From Phenylobacterium zucineum (GTDB lineage Bacteria > Pseudomonadota > Alphaproteobacteria > Caulobacterales > Caulobacteraceae): DNA of 42,669 bases. The notes beneath the pieces were generated by a model. It ran no database searches. It was not told where the DNA came from and worked only from the letters and a program-made list of their open reading frames with translations. Shown here one piece after another: positions 25,495 through 33,228 of this stretch (position 1 is its first letter; each line of letters opens with the position of its first letter). The stretch is from contig NMUI01000013.1 in the NCBI GenBank assembly GCA_002221445.1, forward strand, positions 1 to 42,669, in the 5' to 3' direction. The position numbers and the translations under genes were made by a program.

Positions 25495-25633
25495 AATCGG
25501 CGGCCTCCTGTTCTTTGCGTCCGAGTTCCCGGGACGTTTTCTGAGCGTCCTGGTCCCGGCGCCATTGCAGGAAAGCATCGCCGAACGCCTTGAGGATTGC
25601 CGGGAGGATCACCTTCAGGAGTTCGGCGAGCAT
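25394..25633 (-). CDS. Putative i-spanin (Rz-like)
   Basis: A 79-residue protein from ATG 25633 (MLAELLKVILPAILKAFGDA). An N-terminal hydrophobic or amphipathic helix is followed by a charged helix rich in Gln, Arg and Glu (DQDAQKTSRELGRKEQEAAD) with coiled-coil character. It overlaps the lipoprotein gene by 101 bases in a different frame, like lambda Rz with Rz1. The hydrophobic part is shorter than a classic span and contains Lys, so membrane insertion is uncertain; function rests on context. Confidence 0.65.
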   Translation of the reverse strand: MLAELLKVILPAILKAFGDAFLQWRRDQDAQKTSRELGRKEQEAADYEDAAQRADEIGGIASRPADRQHNLDRLRDGTA

Positions 25634-25634
25634 G

Positions 25635-26102
25635 TTAGCCCTCCGTCGAGGACTGAGCACCCAGCGAGGCTGCGGGCTCGAGCTTCACACGCGCAAGGAT
25701 GCGCTGCTTGATGCCATCGGGACCACCGAGCCAATCAACGATCCACTTGGGACCGTTCTGGATCGCGTAGTTGGCGGCCTCTGCCACAACGGCGTTGCCG
25801 ACGTTGACGGACAGCACCTTGTCATGCTCCGCGTCCTTCACGGCGTTGATGCCGTAGGACACAGCACGAGTGAGCAGCTGTTCGACCTGCAGCGTCTTGA
25901 CGAAGTCCGCAATGGGCTTCGGCAACACTGCGAGCAGTCGTGCGACGAGCGCCAGCAGCACGGGAACGAGCACGGCGGACAGGATGCCGGAAGCATCGCT
26001 GATCCACGATCCCACCGGAATGTTGATCGCCGTGCCGTCGGCAGCGAATGCAGCGACCGGCATGAGCACGAGCGCCGCAAGGAAGTAGAGGAAGGTCTTC
26101 AT
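25635..26102 (-). CDS. Putative holin or membrane-associated lysis protein
   Basis: A 155-residue protein. It begins with a signal-like segment (MKTFLYFLAALVLMPVAAFA), then a second hydrophobic stretch (ILSAVLVPVLLALVARLLAV, residues about 40-60) and a long helical region with KTLQVEQLLTRAVSYGINAV and EHDKVLSVNVGNAVVAEAAN. Similar proteins lie beside endolysins in alphaproteobacterial phages and are often called holins. AAAGGAA precedes ATG 26102. It stands between the endolysin and spanin candidates, which supports a lysis role; holin activity itself is inferred. Confidence 0.65.
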   Translation of the reverse strand: MKTFLYFLAALVLMPVAAFAADGTAINIPVGSWISDASGILSAVLVPVLLALVARLLAVLPKPIADFVKTLQVEQLLTRAVSYGINAVKDAEHDKVLSVNVGNAVVAEAANYAIQNGPKWIVDWLGGPDGIKQRILARVKLEPAASLGAQSSTEG

Positions 26103-26119
26103 GGTTCGGTTCCTTTCGA

Positions 26120-26473
26120 TTATGCCTCGGACCCAGCGTCCTTGGCGGTTGACACAGCCAACACCGTCGGCTGATTGGTGGGAAGGGGCACGTCCTTCGG
26201 CCAGGTATAGGAGTTGATGATCGAACGCGGGAAGCGAACGATGCTCACCGCATCACCCTGATTGCCGCCGAGACCATAGACATAGTCCTTGTCCCAGCCG
26301 ACGCAGAAGAACACGTGGCCGCCGCCGTTGCGAGTCTTCGTCACAACAGCGCCGAGCGCGGGCCCCTTCAGTTTCTGCCCCCATTTGGCGTAGTCGAGCG
26401 CCCACAGGGTACCGGTGCCTTTGATGCCGGCAAGGTTCAACACCGCGCCGACGAATGCCGCGCACCACGGCAC
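26120..26473 (-). CDS. Endolysin, TIGR02594/CHAP-like peptidase, catalytic part of a frame-interrupted gene
   Basis: The 117-residue frame reads MPWCAAFVGAVLNLAGIKGT (catalytic Cys in PWCAAFVG), GTLWALDYAKWGQKLKGPAL and NGGGHVFFCVGWDKDYVYGL (catalytic His). This is the plan of TIGR02594/CHAP-type cell-wall hydrolases found in alphaproteobacterial phages ('E.pWCaaFvg..l...g..GT....a..w........Gaivv..r....HVgf..g'). The N-terminus of the family is missing but is found just upstream in another frame (26474-26601). Actual start is thus ATG 26601, not 26473. It is followed by holin and spanin candidates. Confidence 0.85.
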   Translation of the reverse strand: MPWCAAFVGAVLNLAGIKGTGTLWALDYAKWGQKLKGPALGAVVTKTRNGGGHVFFCVGWDKDYVYGLGGNQGDAVSIVRFPRSIINSYTWPKDVPLPTNQPTVLAVSTAKDAGSEA

Positions 26474-26601
26474 CGCATCATGCTTGACTTCCGGATGGCC
26501 GGCGAGCTTGTAGAAGCCACCACAATCGGGTTGTCAGCGTCATCCTTACCTTCTTTCGTCCCGAGGTAGGTTCGGGCAACAGTGATCCATTTCGGTTCCA
26601 T
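26474..26601 (-). pseudogene. N-terminal part of the endolysin, out of frame with the catalytic part
   Basis: ATG 26601 has AAGGAG six bases upstream and reads MEPKWITVARTYLGTKEGKD then DADNPIVV, the normal start of this family ('..W...A....G..E..G..hNP.i'). At 26516-26523 (GTGGTGGC on the minus strand) the needed continuation GFYKLAGHPEVKHDAVPWCA is in the -1 frame; one more G would give IVVGFYKLAG and rejoin the two. The full protein would have 160 residues. Either one base is missing or the gene is expressed by a -1 shift. Confidence 0.75.
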
Positions 26602-26610
26602 GTCATCTCC

Positions 26611-27315
26611 TTAAACCTGCGGTCCGGCAAACCGCAGAACGTGCAATGCCACCCTCACCTTGCCGCCGGTGAAGTTACCGCCCGCTGCGGTAATCAAGAT
26701 GGGCGTATCAGCATAGAACGCAGTCGGACCGATGACGCCGACATTGTTCGAGCCGAGCGCGATGCCGAGACCCGAGCCGAATTGGCCCGCGTTGCCCGAC
26801 ACGCCCACCGAGTACGATGTTGCACCGGTGATTGCCAGGGTGGTGCGCGATGACACCGCCATGACAATATCGCGGTTGCGGATTTGAGCTGTGGAAGAGG
26901 AAGTCGTCGCGCCGCTGAGCGTGATCTCCTGTTCTTCCAAAGCCCAGTATGTGGCAGCACCGTTCGCCGTGGAAATCTCGAAAGGCTTCCAGTTGTTATA
27001 GTACGGATCGAAGGCATACATCTGCTGAGTGGCTCGGACGTAAACCTCCCATCCCACACGGGCGGGATAGAAGTTCCATGCGCCGTCTTGATAGGCGGCC
27101 ACGTTTGTATCCTTGCCGACCCAGGCTCCGGTTCCTCCGGTCGCAACAATGTACCGGTCACCGTCGGCCGGAGAGCCCGGAGGCGTTGCCTGGATCGCCA
27201 AGACCGTGATGTTCACCAGCGCGTCGAGCTTCCTGAGCGCGTCATTATGCGTGACGTGCTTTTGGGACTGGTTCTGATCCAGATAGGGCAGGATCAAGTT
27301 CGGTGAATTAGCCAT
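26611..27315 (-). CDS. DUF2793 protein, putative tail fibre / receptor-binding protein
   Basis: A 234-residue protein. The start MANSPNLILPYLDQNQSQKH followed by VTHNDALRKLDALVNITVLA is the DUF2793 signature ('t.rl.LP.l...QaqKhvthNeAl..LD.lv....'), known from proteins at the end of GTA-like tail modules. The middle has DGDRYIVATGGTGAWVGKDT and GWEVYVRATQQMYAFD, and the C-terminal half is a beta-rich Gly/Ser/Thr region without charges, as in adhesin heads. It overlaps the TIM-barrel protein by eight bases. Receptor binding is a family-level expectation, not proven. Confidence 0.85.
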   Translation of the reverse strand: MANSPNLILPYLDQNQSQKHVTHNDALRKLDALVNITVLAIQATPPGSPADGDRYIVATGGTGAWVGKDTNVAAYQDGAWNFYPARVGWEVYVRATQQMYAFDPYYNNWKPFEISTANGAATYWALEEQEITLSGATTSSSTAQIRNRDIVMAVSSRTTLAITGATSYSVGVSGNAGQFGSGLGIALGSNNVGVIGPTAFYADTPILITAAGGNFTGGKVRVALHVLRFAGPQV

Positions 27316-30300
27316 AGAGTGTTATCCTTCTTCCAATGCCACGGCCCACGGATGCCGACAGCTGATAGACGATGACGTCCAGCGTGGTCTGGTTGGCCCC
27401 GAAGTCGGTGACTTGCTGAGCCGAGGTGTAGGTGAAGGTGGGCGTTGTCGAGGACACAGTACGCTTGACTGTGGAACCAGACATAATGTCCACCTGGTAG
27501 CTTTCGGTCTCCTCGTTCAGCGGAACGTCCGGGCTTTCCCAGCTGTCGCCGTTGAACCGAGTGCGCCGCTTCCACGTCACGGTCCAGTCGTTGCTCGTAG
27601 CCCGAACGCCCTTCACGTCAGTCGGTGAGAAGGGCTTCAATCCGCGAGCGGTGAAGGTCTTCGTCACCTGCTGCCAGGTGTAGTGCGTCGGGTTGTAGGG
27701 CGAAGGACCATAAGACAACGTGGCCGGCAATCGAACGCGGGAGAACTCCATCGGGAGGTAGGTGTTCACCGTATTCAACAAGACCACGTGTGCTCCTGCC
27801 GGGATCGGGTTGCCGATGTTGTCTTCGGTACCCTGTTGACCTCGGAGAAGCTTCGTCAAGACGTATTGCTTGGCACCGGTCAGTGTCGCATTCACGAACT
27901 GAACGATCTCCCAGCCGTCTGTGGAAGCGTTGTAGATGGCGAGCGCATTGGTTCCACCCAACACGTCGAACTCTGCGGCACTGCTCAGCGTCATCGTGCT
28001 CCCGAACAATTCGAGGTAGATGCTGTTGGCGTTATCCCACAGGCCCACAGGACCAGAGTACAACGGAGACAACAAGCGCCCGATTGTCGAGCTGCCCGAG
28101 ATGTTGGCGATGGGCGAGAAGGTCAAATCACTCTGCTGAATGTCGACCGTCACGCTTCCGGGCCACGGGTTCTGATACGCTGCCAGTCGTGGTGCCCAAG
28201 GATAAGTCTCCTGACCGTTGAACAACGGCAGGTCCATGAGCTCAACAACTGACTGACCATAGACCGGAGTGAACTGAGGACGTGAAGCGGAGTTCGATCC
28301 CACGAAGCCTCGATAGATGCTCGGGTCATGAGCATTCGATCCCGCAGAACGAACGTAGCCGGTTCCCAGTTCCTTGACTCGAGTGTTGATTGCGCGGCCG
28401 GACAGCGTGATGCTGATAAGGTCGCCGGGATCAACGCCGATCATCGAGGGCGGCAGCATGAGGTCGATTTTCTCACGAGCAATCCAAGCCTCCTGCATCG
28501 ACACGTCCGCAATACCCTTGGCATAGTCGCCTTTGAGGATTAGCGGAAGCCCCACGGTGTCAGTGCGAAGTGCGCCACCCACAACCTTGGTGCCGTTGAC
28601 GGACGCCACGTTGTAGTCTCGTTCTTCGTCAATAAAGTTCACCGTGATGGCTCGAGGCAGGTCTGTTTCCTGCGCTCGCGTCATCATGTAGCCCTGGGGG
28701 TTCTCGCTCGTAGCCACCAGCTTGTCAATGTCGATGGTCACCGCATCCGGGTTGGAGCGAAGACCGAATTTGACAACGCCTTCTGACTCCCATGCGTCGA
28801 ACATATAAGCTTGCATGAGCGACTGAAGCATTGAGCGGACCGGCGACAAGTCCTCGACCAAGAAGCCTCGGACCGTGCCGTCGGTATCCGCCAACCCGGT
28901 GACGTTCGGAGTGACGCCGACCAGCCCACACAGCTCACTGACAAGGCGGCCGAGCGGGATAATCCCGATACGCCCGTTGAGCCAGTGCCCGAGGTTGTAG
29001 TTGTCAGTGTCGCTCCACACGTCATTACGAGACGGGAACTCCGGATACGTGCGAACGTCCCAAGCCCACACCTGCATTCGATTGAGCGGGATCATCGGGG
29101 CACCGTAGACCGAGCTCGTCGGGTTGTTCGTCCCGCTGGCCCAGAAAGCACAGGTGGCTTCGATATACGCCCGCTGGATTGCATCATCACGGACGCCCGT
29201 CGAGTAGTAGGGCTTCGAGCTCTCGACCGATTTGGGATCAACGAACACGTTGGGCTGGTTCGTTCCCTTGTCGATTGCCGGACACCCAAACTCGGTAAAC
29301 CAAATGGGCTTCGACTGAGCAGTCCACGCCGTCGGTGATCCCGATTGCGTTCCGCCCGGTCGATTGTAGTGAGCGTTGAGCCACCAGTTCTTTATGTCCT
29401 TCTGACGAAACACCCACGGCTTGCCGTATGCGCCATCCGTGATCGCTGTCCGTGTCTGGCTGTCGCGGTTCGCTTGGCTGGTATAGTACCAGTCATAGTA
29501 CTCGCCCGCGGCCATGTTCGCTTTCAGGTAGTTCTGGTCCTTGATGCTCGTCCAACCGGCGAGCGCGTCAAGGTGAGTACTTCCCGTCCGCCAGTCAGAA
29601 CACGGCAGATAGTTGTCAATCCCAATGAAGTCGACGTTGCTCGAGGACCAAAGCGGATCGAGGTTGAAGTAGACGTCATTGGTCCCGTCGCTCGGACGAT
29701 AGCTGTGGTATTCAGACCAGTCGGCGGCGTAACCCACCTTGCAGCCGGAGCCCACAATCGCCTTCACGTCGGCGGCCAAGGTGACAAGTGCGTTGACGAA
29801 TGGGAAGTTGCTTGCGCTGTCACGAACCTTGGTAAGCCCCAGCAGCTCTGACGAGATGCAGAACGCATCAACGCCACCAGCAGCAACGCAGAGCTTCGCA
29901 TAGTGGAGGATCATGCGGCGAAGCGTCCACTCGTTCGGCCCAGTGTAGGGAATGGTGACTCCGTTCCATGCACCGAAATTGCCCGCCACCGCGGTGCCGA
30001 CGATGTTGGCAATCTGGGTTGCCGCGGTCGCCGTCTTGTCCACAGTGCCAGCGACACCCGGAGCCGGATGGCAAGTGATACGCCCGCGCCACGGGAATGC
30101 ACCTTGCTCAGTGCCGCCGTAGGGATCGGGCTTGCCGTTGCCCGCAAGAATTTCCATCAGGATGAACGGATAGAAGATGACTTGCTTGCCCCGAGCCTTC
30201 AATTCCTGAATGGCCTCGAAGATTGTCACGTCGGCGGGAGTGCCACCGTAGACTGCTCGACCCGCTGAGTCCAGAGACACCGCGGTCGATGATGCGCGGG

Positions 30301-31255
30301 GAACACCGCTCACCCACCAATCTGTGGGCAAGACCTTCTTGGCGATGAACTCAGTCTTGGGCTTGATTTGACAGACACCAGCTCGCAAGTCGTCACCCAT
30401 CCAAGCACACACCAGGGAGATGGTGTTGGCATTCGGGAGAAGCGACGTCTGGTCATCGAGCGAGGCCTTGAGCGCAGGCATGCCTCGACCGGTATGGACG
30501 TTCTCCGTGATCGAATTGCCGTAGCCGTCATCTCGCACATACGAACGAGAGCCATAAATGAACTCGCCGGAGCCCGGGATCAAGCACAGGCCTTTGACGC
30601 ATTGCTCGAGGTCTGTGGACTGAGGGCTCGTGATGGGCTTGATAAGCTCGACGGTGATCTGAGGAATGCGATTGCCGAACTTCGTCAGGTCCATCTCCTC
30701 GAAGACCAAATAGCACAGGCCACGGTAAGCGGGAGTCTTGCCTGATCCTTCGACGGCTTCAATCTTCGAGTCGGGGTTTTGCGTCTGGCTCCCAGGATAC
30801 ATGCGGATGGTATATTTGGTTGTGTCGAGCAACGTCCCGTCTGCCCATATGCGCCCGAGCTGAGCAACCGGTCCCTCACACAAGCCAATGGCGAACGAGC
30901 AGTAGTAGGTGTAGGTGGTCGTGGTGACAACGGTGCCACCGCCCCCACCACCGCCGCCTTTACCACCGCCGCCTTGACGCTGAGACGTGGTGGTGATGAC
31001 TTCGCGGTATTTCGTCTGCCAAATGATTTGCCCGCCCATGCGAGCGCGGCCCCAGATGCGACGAATGGCAGTTCCTTCAGCGGAGCTGGTAACCTGAAAC
31101 TCGGTGAGGCGAGAACCCTCCTGCGAAATGTGCTGAGTGGGTGTCAGCATGTTGGAGATGGTGCGGTCAATCACCGCGCCGGCCAACGCCCCGAGCACCT
31201 GGCCGAAGCCGGGGAGGATCATGTTACCGACCATTGAAAGAACAAGAGTAGCCAT
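27308..31255 (-). CDS. GTA TIM-barrel-like tail tip / host specificity protein
   Basis: The largest protein, 1315 residues from ATG 31255 (MATLVLSMVGNMILPGFGQV). The start is hydrophobic with a Gly-rich loop (QGGGGKGGGGGGGGTVV, near 100). The mid-part (about 440-800) is the GTA TIM-barrel-like domain, with VDAFCISSELLGLTKVRD, VGYAADWSEYHSYRPSD and IWFTEFGCPAIDKG, a glycoside-hydrolase-like barrel. It is followed by a Phage-tail_3 domain (LRSNPDAVTIDIDKL region) and a C-terminal FN3-like segment. It corresponds to RcGTA gp15, the megatron at the tail tip, thought to act in adsorption and wall penetration. It lies right after the NlpC/P60 gene as in GTAs. Confidence 0.93.
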   Translation of the reverse strand: MATLVLSMVGNMILPGFGQVLGALAGAVIDRTISNMLTPTQHISQEGSRLTEFQVTSSAEGTAIRRIWGRARMGGQIIWQTKYREVITTTSQRQGGGGKGGGGGGGGTVVTTTTYTYYCSFAIGLCEGPVAQLGRIWADGTLLDTTKYTIRMYPGSQTQNPDSKIEAVEGSGKTPAYRGLCYLVFEEMDLTKFGNRIPQITVELIKPITSPQSTDLEQCVKGLCLIPGSGEFIYGSRSYVRDDGYGNSITENVHTGRGMPALKASLDDQTSLLPNANTISLVCAWMGDDLRAGVCQIKPKTEFIAKKVLPTDWWVSGVPRASSTAVSLDSAGRAVYGGTPADVTIFEAIQELKARGKQVIFYPFILMEILAGNGKPDPYGGTEQGAFPWRGRITCHPAPGVAGTVDKTATAATQIANIVGTAVAGNFGAWNGVTIPYTGPNEWTLRRMILHYAKLCVAAGGVDAFCISSELLGLTKVRDSASNFPFVNALVTLAADVKAIVGSGCKVGYAADWSEYHSYRPSDGTNDVYFNLDPLWSSSNVDFIGIDNYLPCSDWRTGSTHLDALAGWTSIKDQNYLKANMAAGEYYDWYYTSQANRDSQTRTAITDGAYGKPWVFRQKDIKNWWLNAHYNRPGGTQSGSPTAWTAQSKPIWFTEFGCPAIDKGTNQPNVFVDPKSVESSKPYYSTGVRDDAIQRAYIEATCAFWASGTNNPTSSVYGAPMIPLNRMQVWAWDVRTYPEFPSRNDVWSDTDNYNLGHWLNGRIGIIPLGRLVSELCGLVGVTPNVTGLADTDGTVRGFLVEDLSPVRSMLQSLMQAYMFDAWESEGVVKFGLRSNPDAVTIDIDKLVATSENPQGYMMTRAQETDLPRAITVNFIDEERDYNVASVNGTKVVGGALRTDTVGLPLILKGDYAKGIADVSMQEAWIAREKIDLMLPPSMIGVDPGDLISITLSGRAINTRVKELGTGYVRSAGSNAHDPSIYRGFVGSNSASRPQFTPVYGQSVVELMDLPLFNGQETYPWAPRLAAYQNPWPGSVTVDIQQSDLTFSPIANISGSSTIGRLLSPLYSGPVGLWDNANSIYLELFGSTMTLSSAAEFDVLGGTNALAIYNASTDGWEIVQFVNATLTGAKQYVLTKLLRGQQGTEDNIGNPIPAGAHVVLLNTVNTYLPMEFSRVRLPATLSYGPSPYNPTHYTWQQVTKTFTARGLKPFSPTDVKGVRATSNDWTVTWKRRTRFNGDSWESPDVPLNEETESYQVDIMSGSTVKRTVSSTTPTFTYTSAQQVTDFGANQTTLDVIVYQLSASVGRGIGRRITLYG

Positions 31256-31257
31256 CT

Positions 31258-31689
31258 TCAGTCCTCGATCCAAGGATATTTGAAAGTTCCAACGCAGCGA
31301 TTTTGCCACCACGATCCGACATGGCTCTCGACAACGCCGTGGTTGTCATAGGAGTGGATCATGCGGTTATCGTCGCTGATGATTGCGCAGTGCTTCGCCG
31401 GGCTGTCATCGCTCATGCGAAAGATCATCACGTCGCCCGGCTGGGCGCGTTCCTGGGGCACTTCGATGAGTAACCGGCGAGCGGCCTCCAGCAACGTCTC
31501 AGCACCGCCGGCCTCGGCCCAGTCGGGACGATACGGGGGCGGCACCTCGGCGGGATCGTCGTTCAGCGCATTCCACACGCCACGAATGAACCCGAGGCAG
31601 TCGCAGCCTGCGCCGCGGCATGAAGCCTGATGGACATAGGGAGTGCCGAGCCAACGCCGTGCCTCCTCAACTACTGCTTCTCGTTTCAT
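31258..31689 (-). CDS. NlpC/P60 tail peptidase (GTA gp14-like)
   Basis: A 143-residue cysteine peptidase. Start ATG 31689 (MKREAVVEEARRWLGTPYVH) fits the family; an upstream extension lacks sense. Catalytic Cys31 is in GAGCDCLGFIRGVW, His100 in SPAKHCAII, with the polar residue following near HSYDNHGVVE. AQPGDVMIFRM between them is also typical. In GTA-like tails this enzyme cuts peptidoglycan peptides at the tail tip during DNA entry. It is flanked by the DUF2163 and TIM-barrel genes with two-base gaps. Confidence 0.93.
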   Translation of the reverse strand: MKREAVVEEARRWLGTPYVHQASCRGAGCDCLGFIRGVWNALNDDPAEVPPPYRPDWAEAGGAETLLEAARRLLIEVPQERAQPGDVMIFRMSDDSPAKHCAIISDDNRMIHSYDNHGVVESHVGSWWQNRCVGTFKYPWIED

Positions 31690-31690
31690 G

Positions 31691-32581
31691 TCACACCCAC
31701 CAATTCGGGAACAGACTGCTCCCATCCATTTGAGTAATGCCGGAATTGGCATAGCTCGTAATCTTGTCATTTCCGGGCATGAGCGGGAAGCCCTGGAAGT
31801 TGGCGAGATTGTTAAACTTGGTCAGACACGTCTTCGCGGCCTTGTCACAACCAACGCTGATTGTGAACGTATTTCCCACCGCCATATCGCTCGGCGGGGC
31901 AGTCCACAGCTCAATGACGCCGCCCGATGACTGACGCTTGACCTCGAACTTAGCGCCGTTGAGTGGGCCGGAGGTGAACGTCAACACGCCGCCCGAACAG
32001 TAGTCAGCGGCCAAGCCCGACAGGCTGCTGGCCACCAGGACGCGAGTGCTGCTGATTGACGTGATCGTGCTCGAGTATGTTGACCCAGCGAGCGCGAATT
32101 TGCACTTGGAGTCACCGAGAACCGCGTCACAGTATCGTTGGAACGAACGGCCCGTTGCCTGATTGAGCTTGGCGGAGATGGATCGGAACTCGGACTCGAA
32201 GAACGTATTGGACCGCTTGACTTCGCCAAGGTTGCCGGACATGAGGATGACATACTGAGTGGTGTCAGCCCAATTCGCCCAAAGCAGCGTCAGCGTGGCG
32301 TCATCGTATTTGCCGGAGGCAAGGTCGGTTTCGTTCAACCGGGTGCTCGACAATGCGCCTTGTAGGTTGACGTTATCGACTGACAAGCCGAGCGACTGTT
32401 TGATCTCCGACGCCGTGAACCCCGACGCCGCTTCGTAAAGCAACCCGGCCACAGTCAGGTTGCGGTCATGTTCTGTGAAGCCGTAGGTCACGCCGTCCTT
32501 GCGGTCCACACGCCAGCAGAGCGCCATCGTGGTGGCACCCGTTTGCAGGTGAGTGTTCAATGCGGAGTTGAGGTTCTTCAT
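31691..32581 (-). CDS. DUF2163 tail protein (GTA gp13-like)
   Basis: A 296-residue tail protein. MKNLNSALNTHLQTGATTMA then LCWRVDRKDGVTYGFTEHDR is the DUF2163 start ('L...la.g.tt.c.c.r..r.DG...GfTdhD..l'). The C-terminus shows GCDKAAKTCLTKFNNLANFQ then GFPLMPGND, the conserved Cys-bearing end (BR0599-type domain). It is related to the distal tail hub of GTAs and other siphoviruses. Together with the DUF2460 and NlpC genes it makes the fixed block gp12-gp13-gp14. Confidence 0.95.
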   Translation of the reverse strand: MKNLNSALNTHLQTGATTMALCWRVDRKDGVTYGFTEHDRNLTVAGLLYEAASGFTASEIKQSLGLSVDNVNLQGALSSTRLNETDLASGKYDDATLTLLWANWADTTQYVILMSGNLGEVKRSNTFFESEFRSISAKLNQATGRSFQRYCDAVLGDSKCKFALAGSTYSSTITSISSTRVLVASSLSGLAADYCSGGVLTFTSGPLNGAKFEVKRQSSGGVIELWTAPPSDMAVGNTFTISVGCDKAAKTCLTKFNNLANFQGFPLMPGNDKITSYANSGITQMDGSSLFPNWWV

Positions 32582-32585
32582 GGCG

Positions 32586-33227
32586 TCACATCTTCAATTC
32601 GATGACAGGAATGTTGGGAATTTCCCCGGCTTCGAAGTTGGTGAGGTCCACCTCGAGATAGTCGGTATCGAAACGGACCGGCACGTCGAACTCGAAGCCA
32701 GCAGTGACGGCGGTGCCATTGGCCGGGATCGAGCCGGCGAGGAAGGTCACAATGCCCGTTGTGGTGTCGACCGTGAAGTTGGTACCGAGCACTTGATCGG
32801 TGCCGTTCACCGCGACTTTCACAGTTCCTCCCACAGGCTTGATGATGTTCCGAGTATACGGAGCGAATGTCGAGCCATAGGTCTTGGTCAGCTGGAACAC
32901 CGCGTTGACGCCGTTGCCGGTGCCAATCGACTGATCCTTGGACGTGACGATCCCAGTGGCGATGGATGAACGGAAGTCGAATTTGTCCTTCCATCGAAAG
33001 CCGTAGAGCTTGCCGCGCCGTTCCTCGAAGAACGCAATGACGCGCTCGAGGTCTCGCATGTTCTTGACACCGTAGCCCGCATTGTATTTGCGACGGCTGT
33101 GGTACCAAATGCTGTTGCGTTCCTCGAAGCCCGAGCGCAGCGTAGCAATATCCGTCTTACGCTCGGGACCACCTCGGGCCCCGAACGCAATATCAGTGAA
33201 GAAGCGAATTTCGTGGAATGCCGGCAT
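32586..33227 (-). CDS. DUF2460 distal tail protein (GTA gp12-like)
   Basis: A 213-residue protein from ATG 33227 (MPAFHEIRFFTDIAFGARGG). FGARGGPERKTDIATLRSGF, ERNSIWYHSRRKYNAGYGVK and FFEERRGKLYGFRWKDKFDF are the hallmarks of the DUF2460 family ('F...i.yG..ggp...T.Iv...sG.E.Rn..w...r..yd.g.g......l..v..Ff.ar.G...gFR..D..D'). The rest is a beta-sandwich with DFTVD-like repeats. Members form the distal tail ring joining tube and tip. The gene lies one base below the tape measure gene. Confidence 0.95.
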   Translation of the reverse strand: MPAFHEIRFFTDIAFGARGGPERKTDIATLRSGFEERNSIWYHSRRKYNAGYGVKNMRDLERVIAFFEERRGKLYGFRWKDKFDFRSSIATGIVTSKDQSIGTGNGVNAVFQLTKTYGSTFAPYTRNIIKPVGGTVKVAVNGTDQVLGTNFTVDTTTGIVTFLAGSIPANGTAVTAGFEFDVPVRFDTDYLEVDLTNFEAGEIPNIPVIELKM

Positions 33228-33228
33228 G

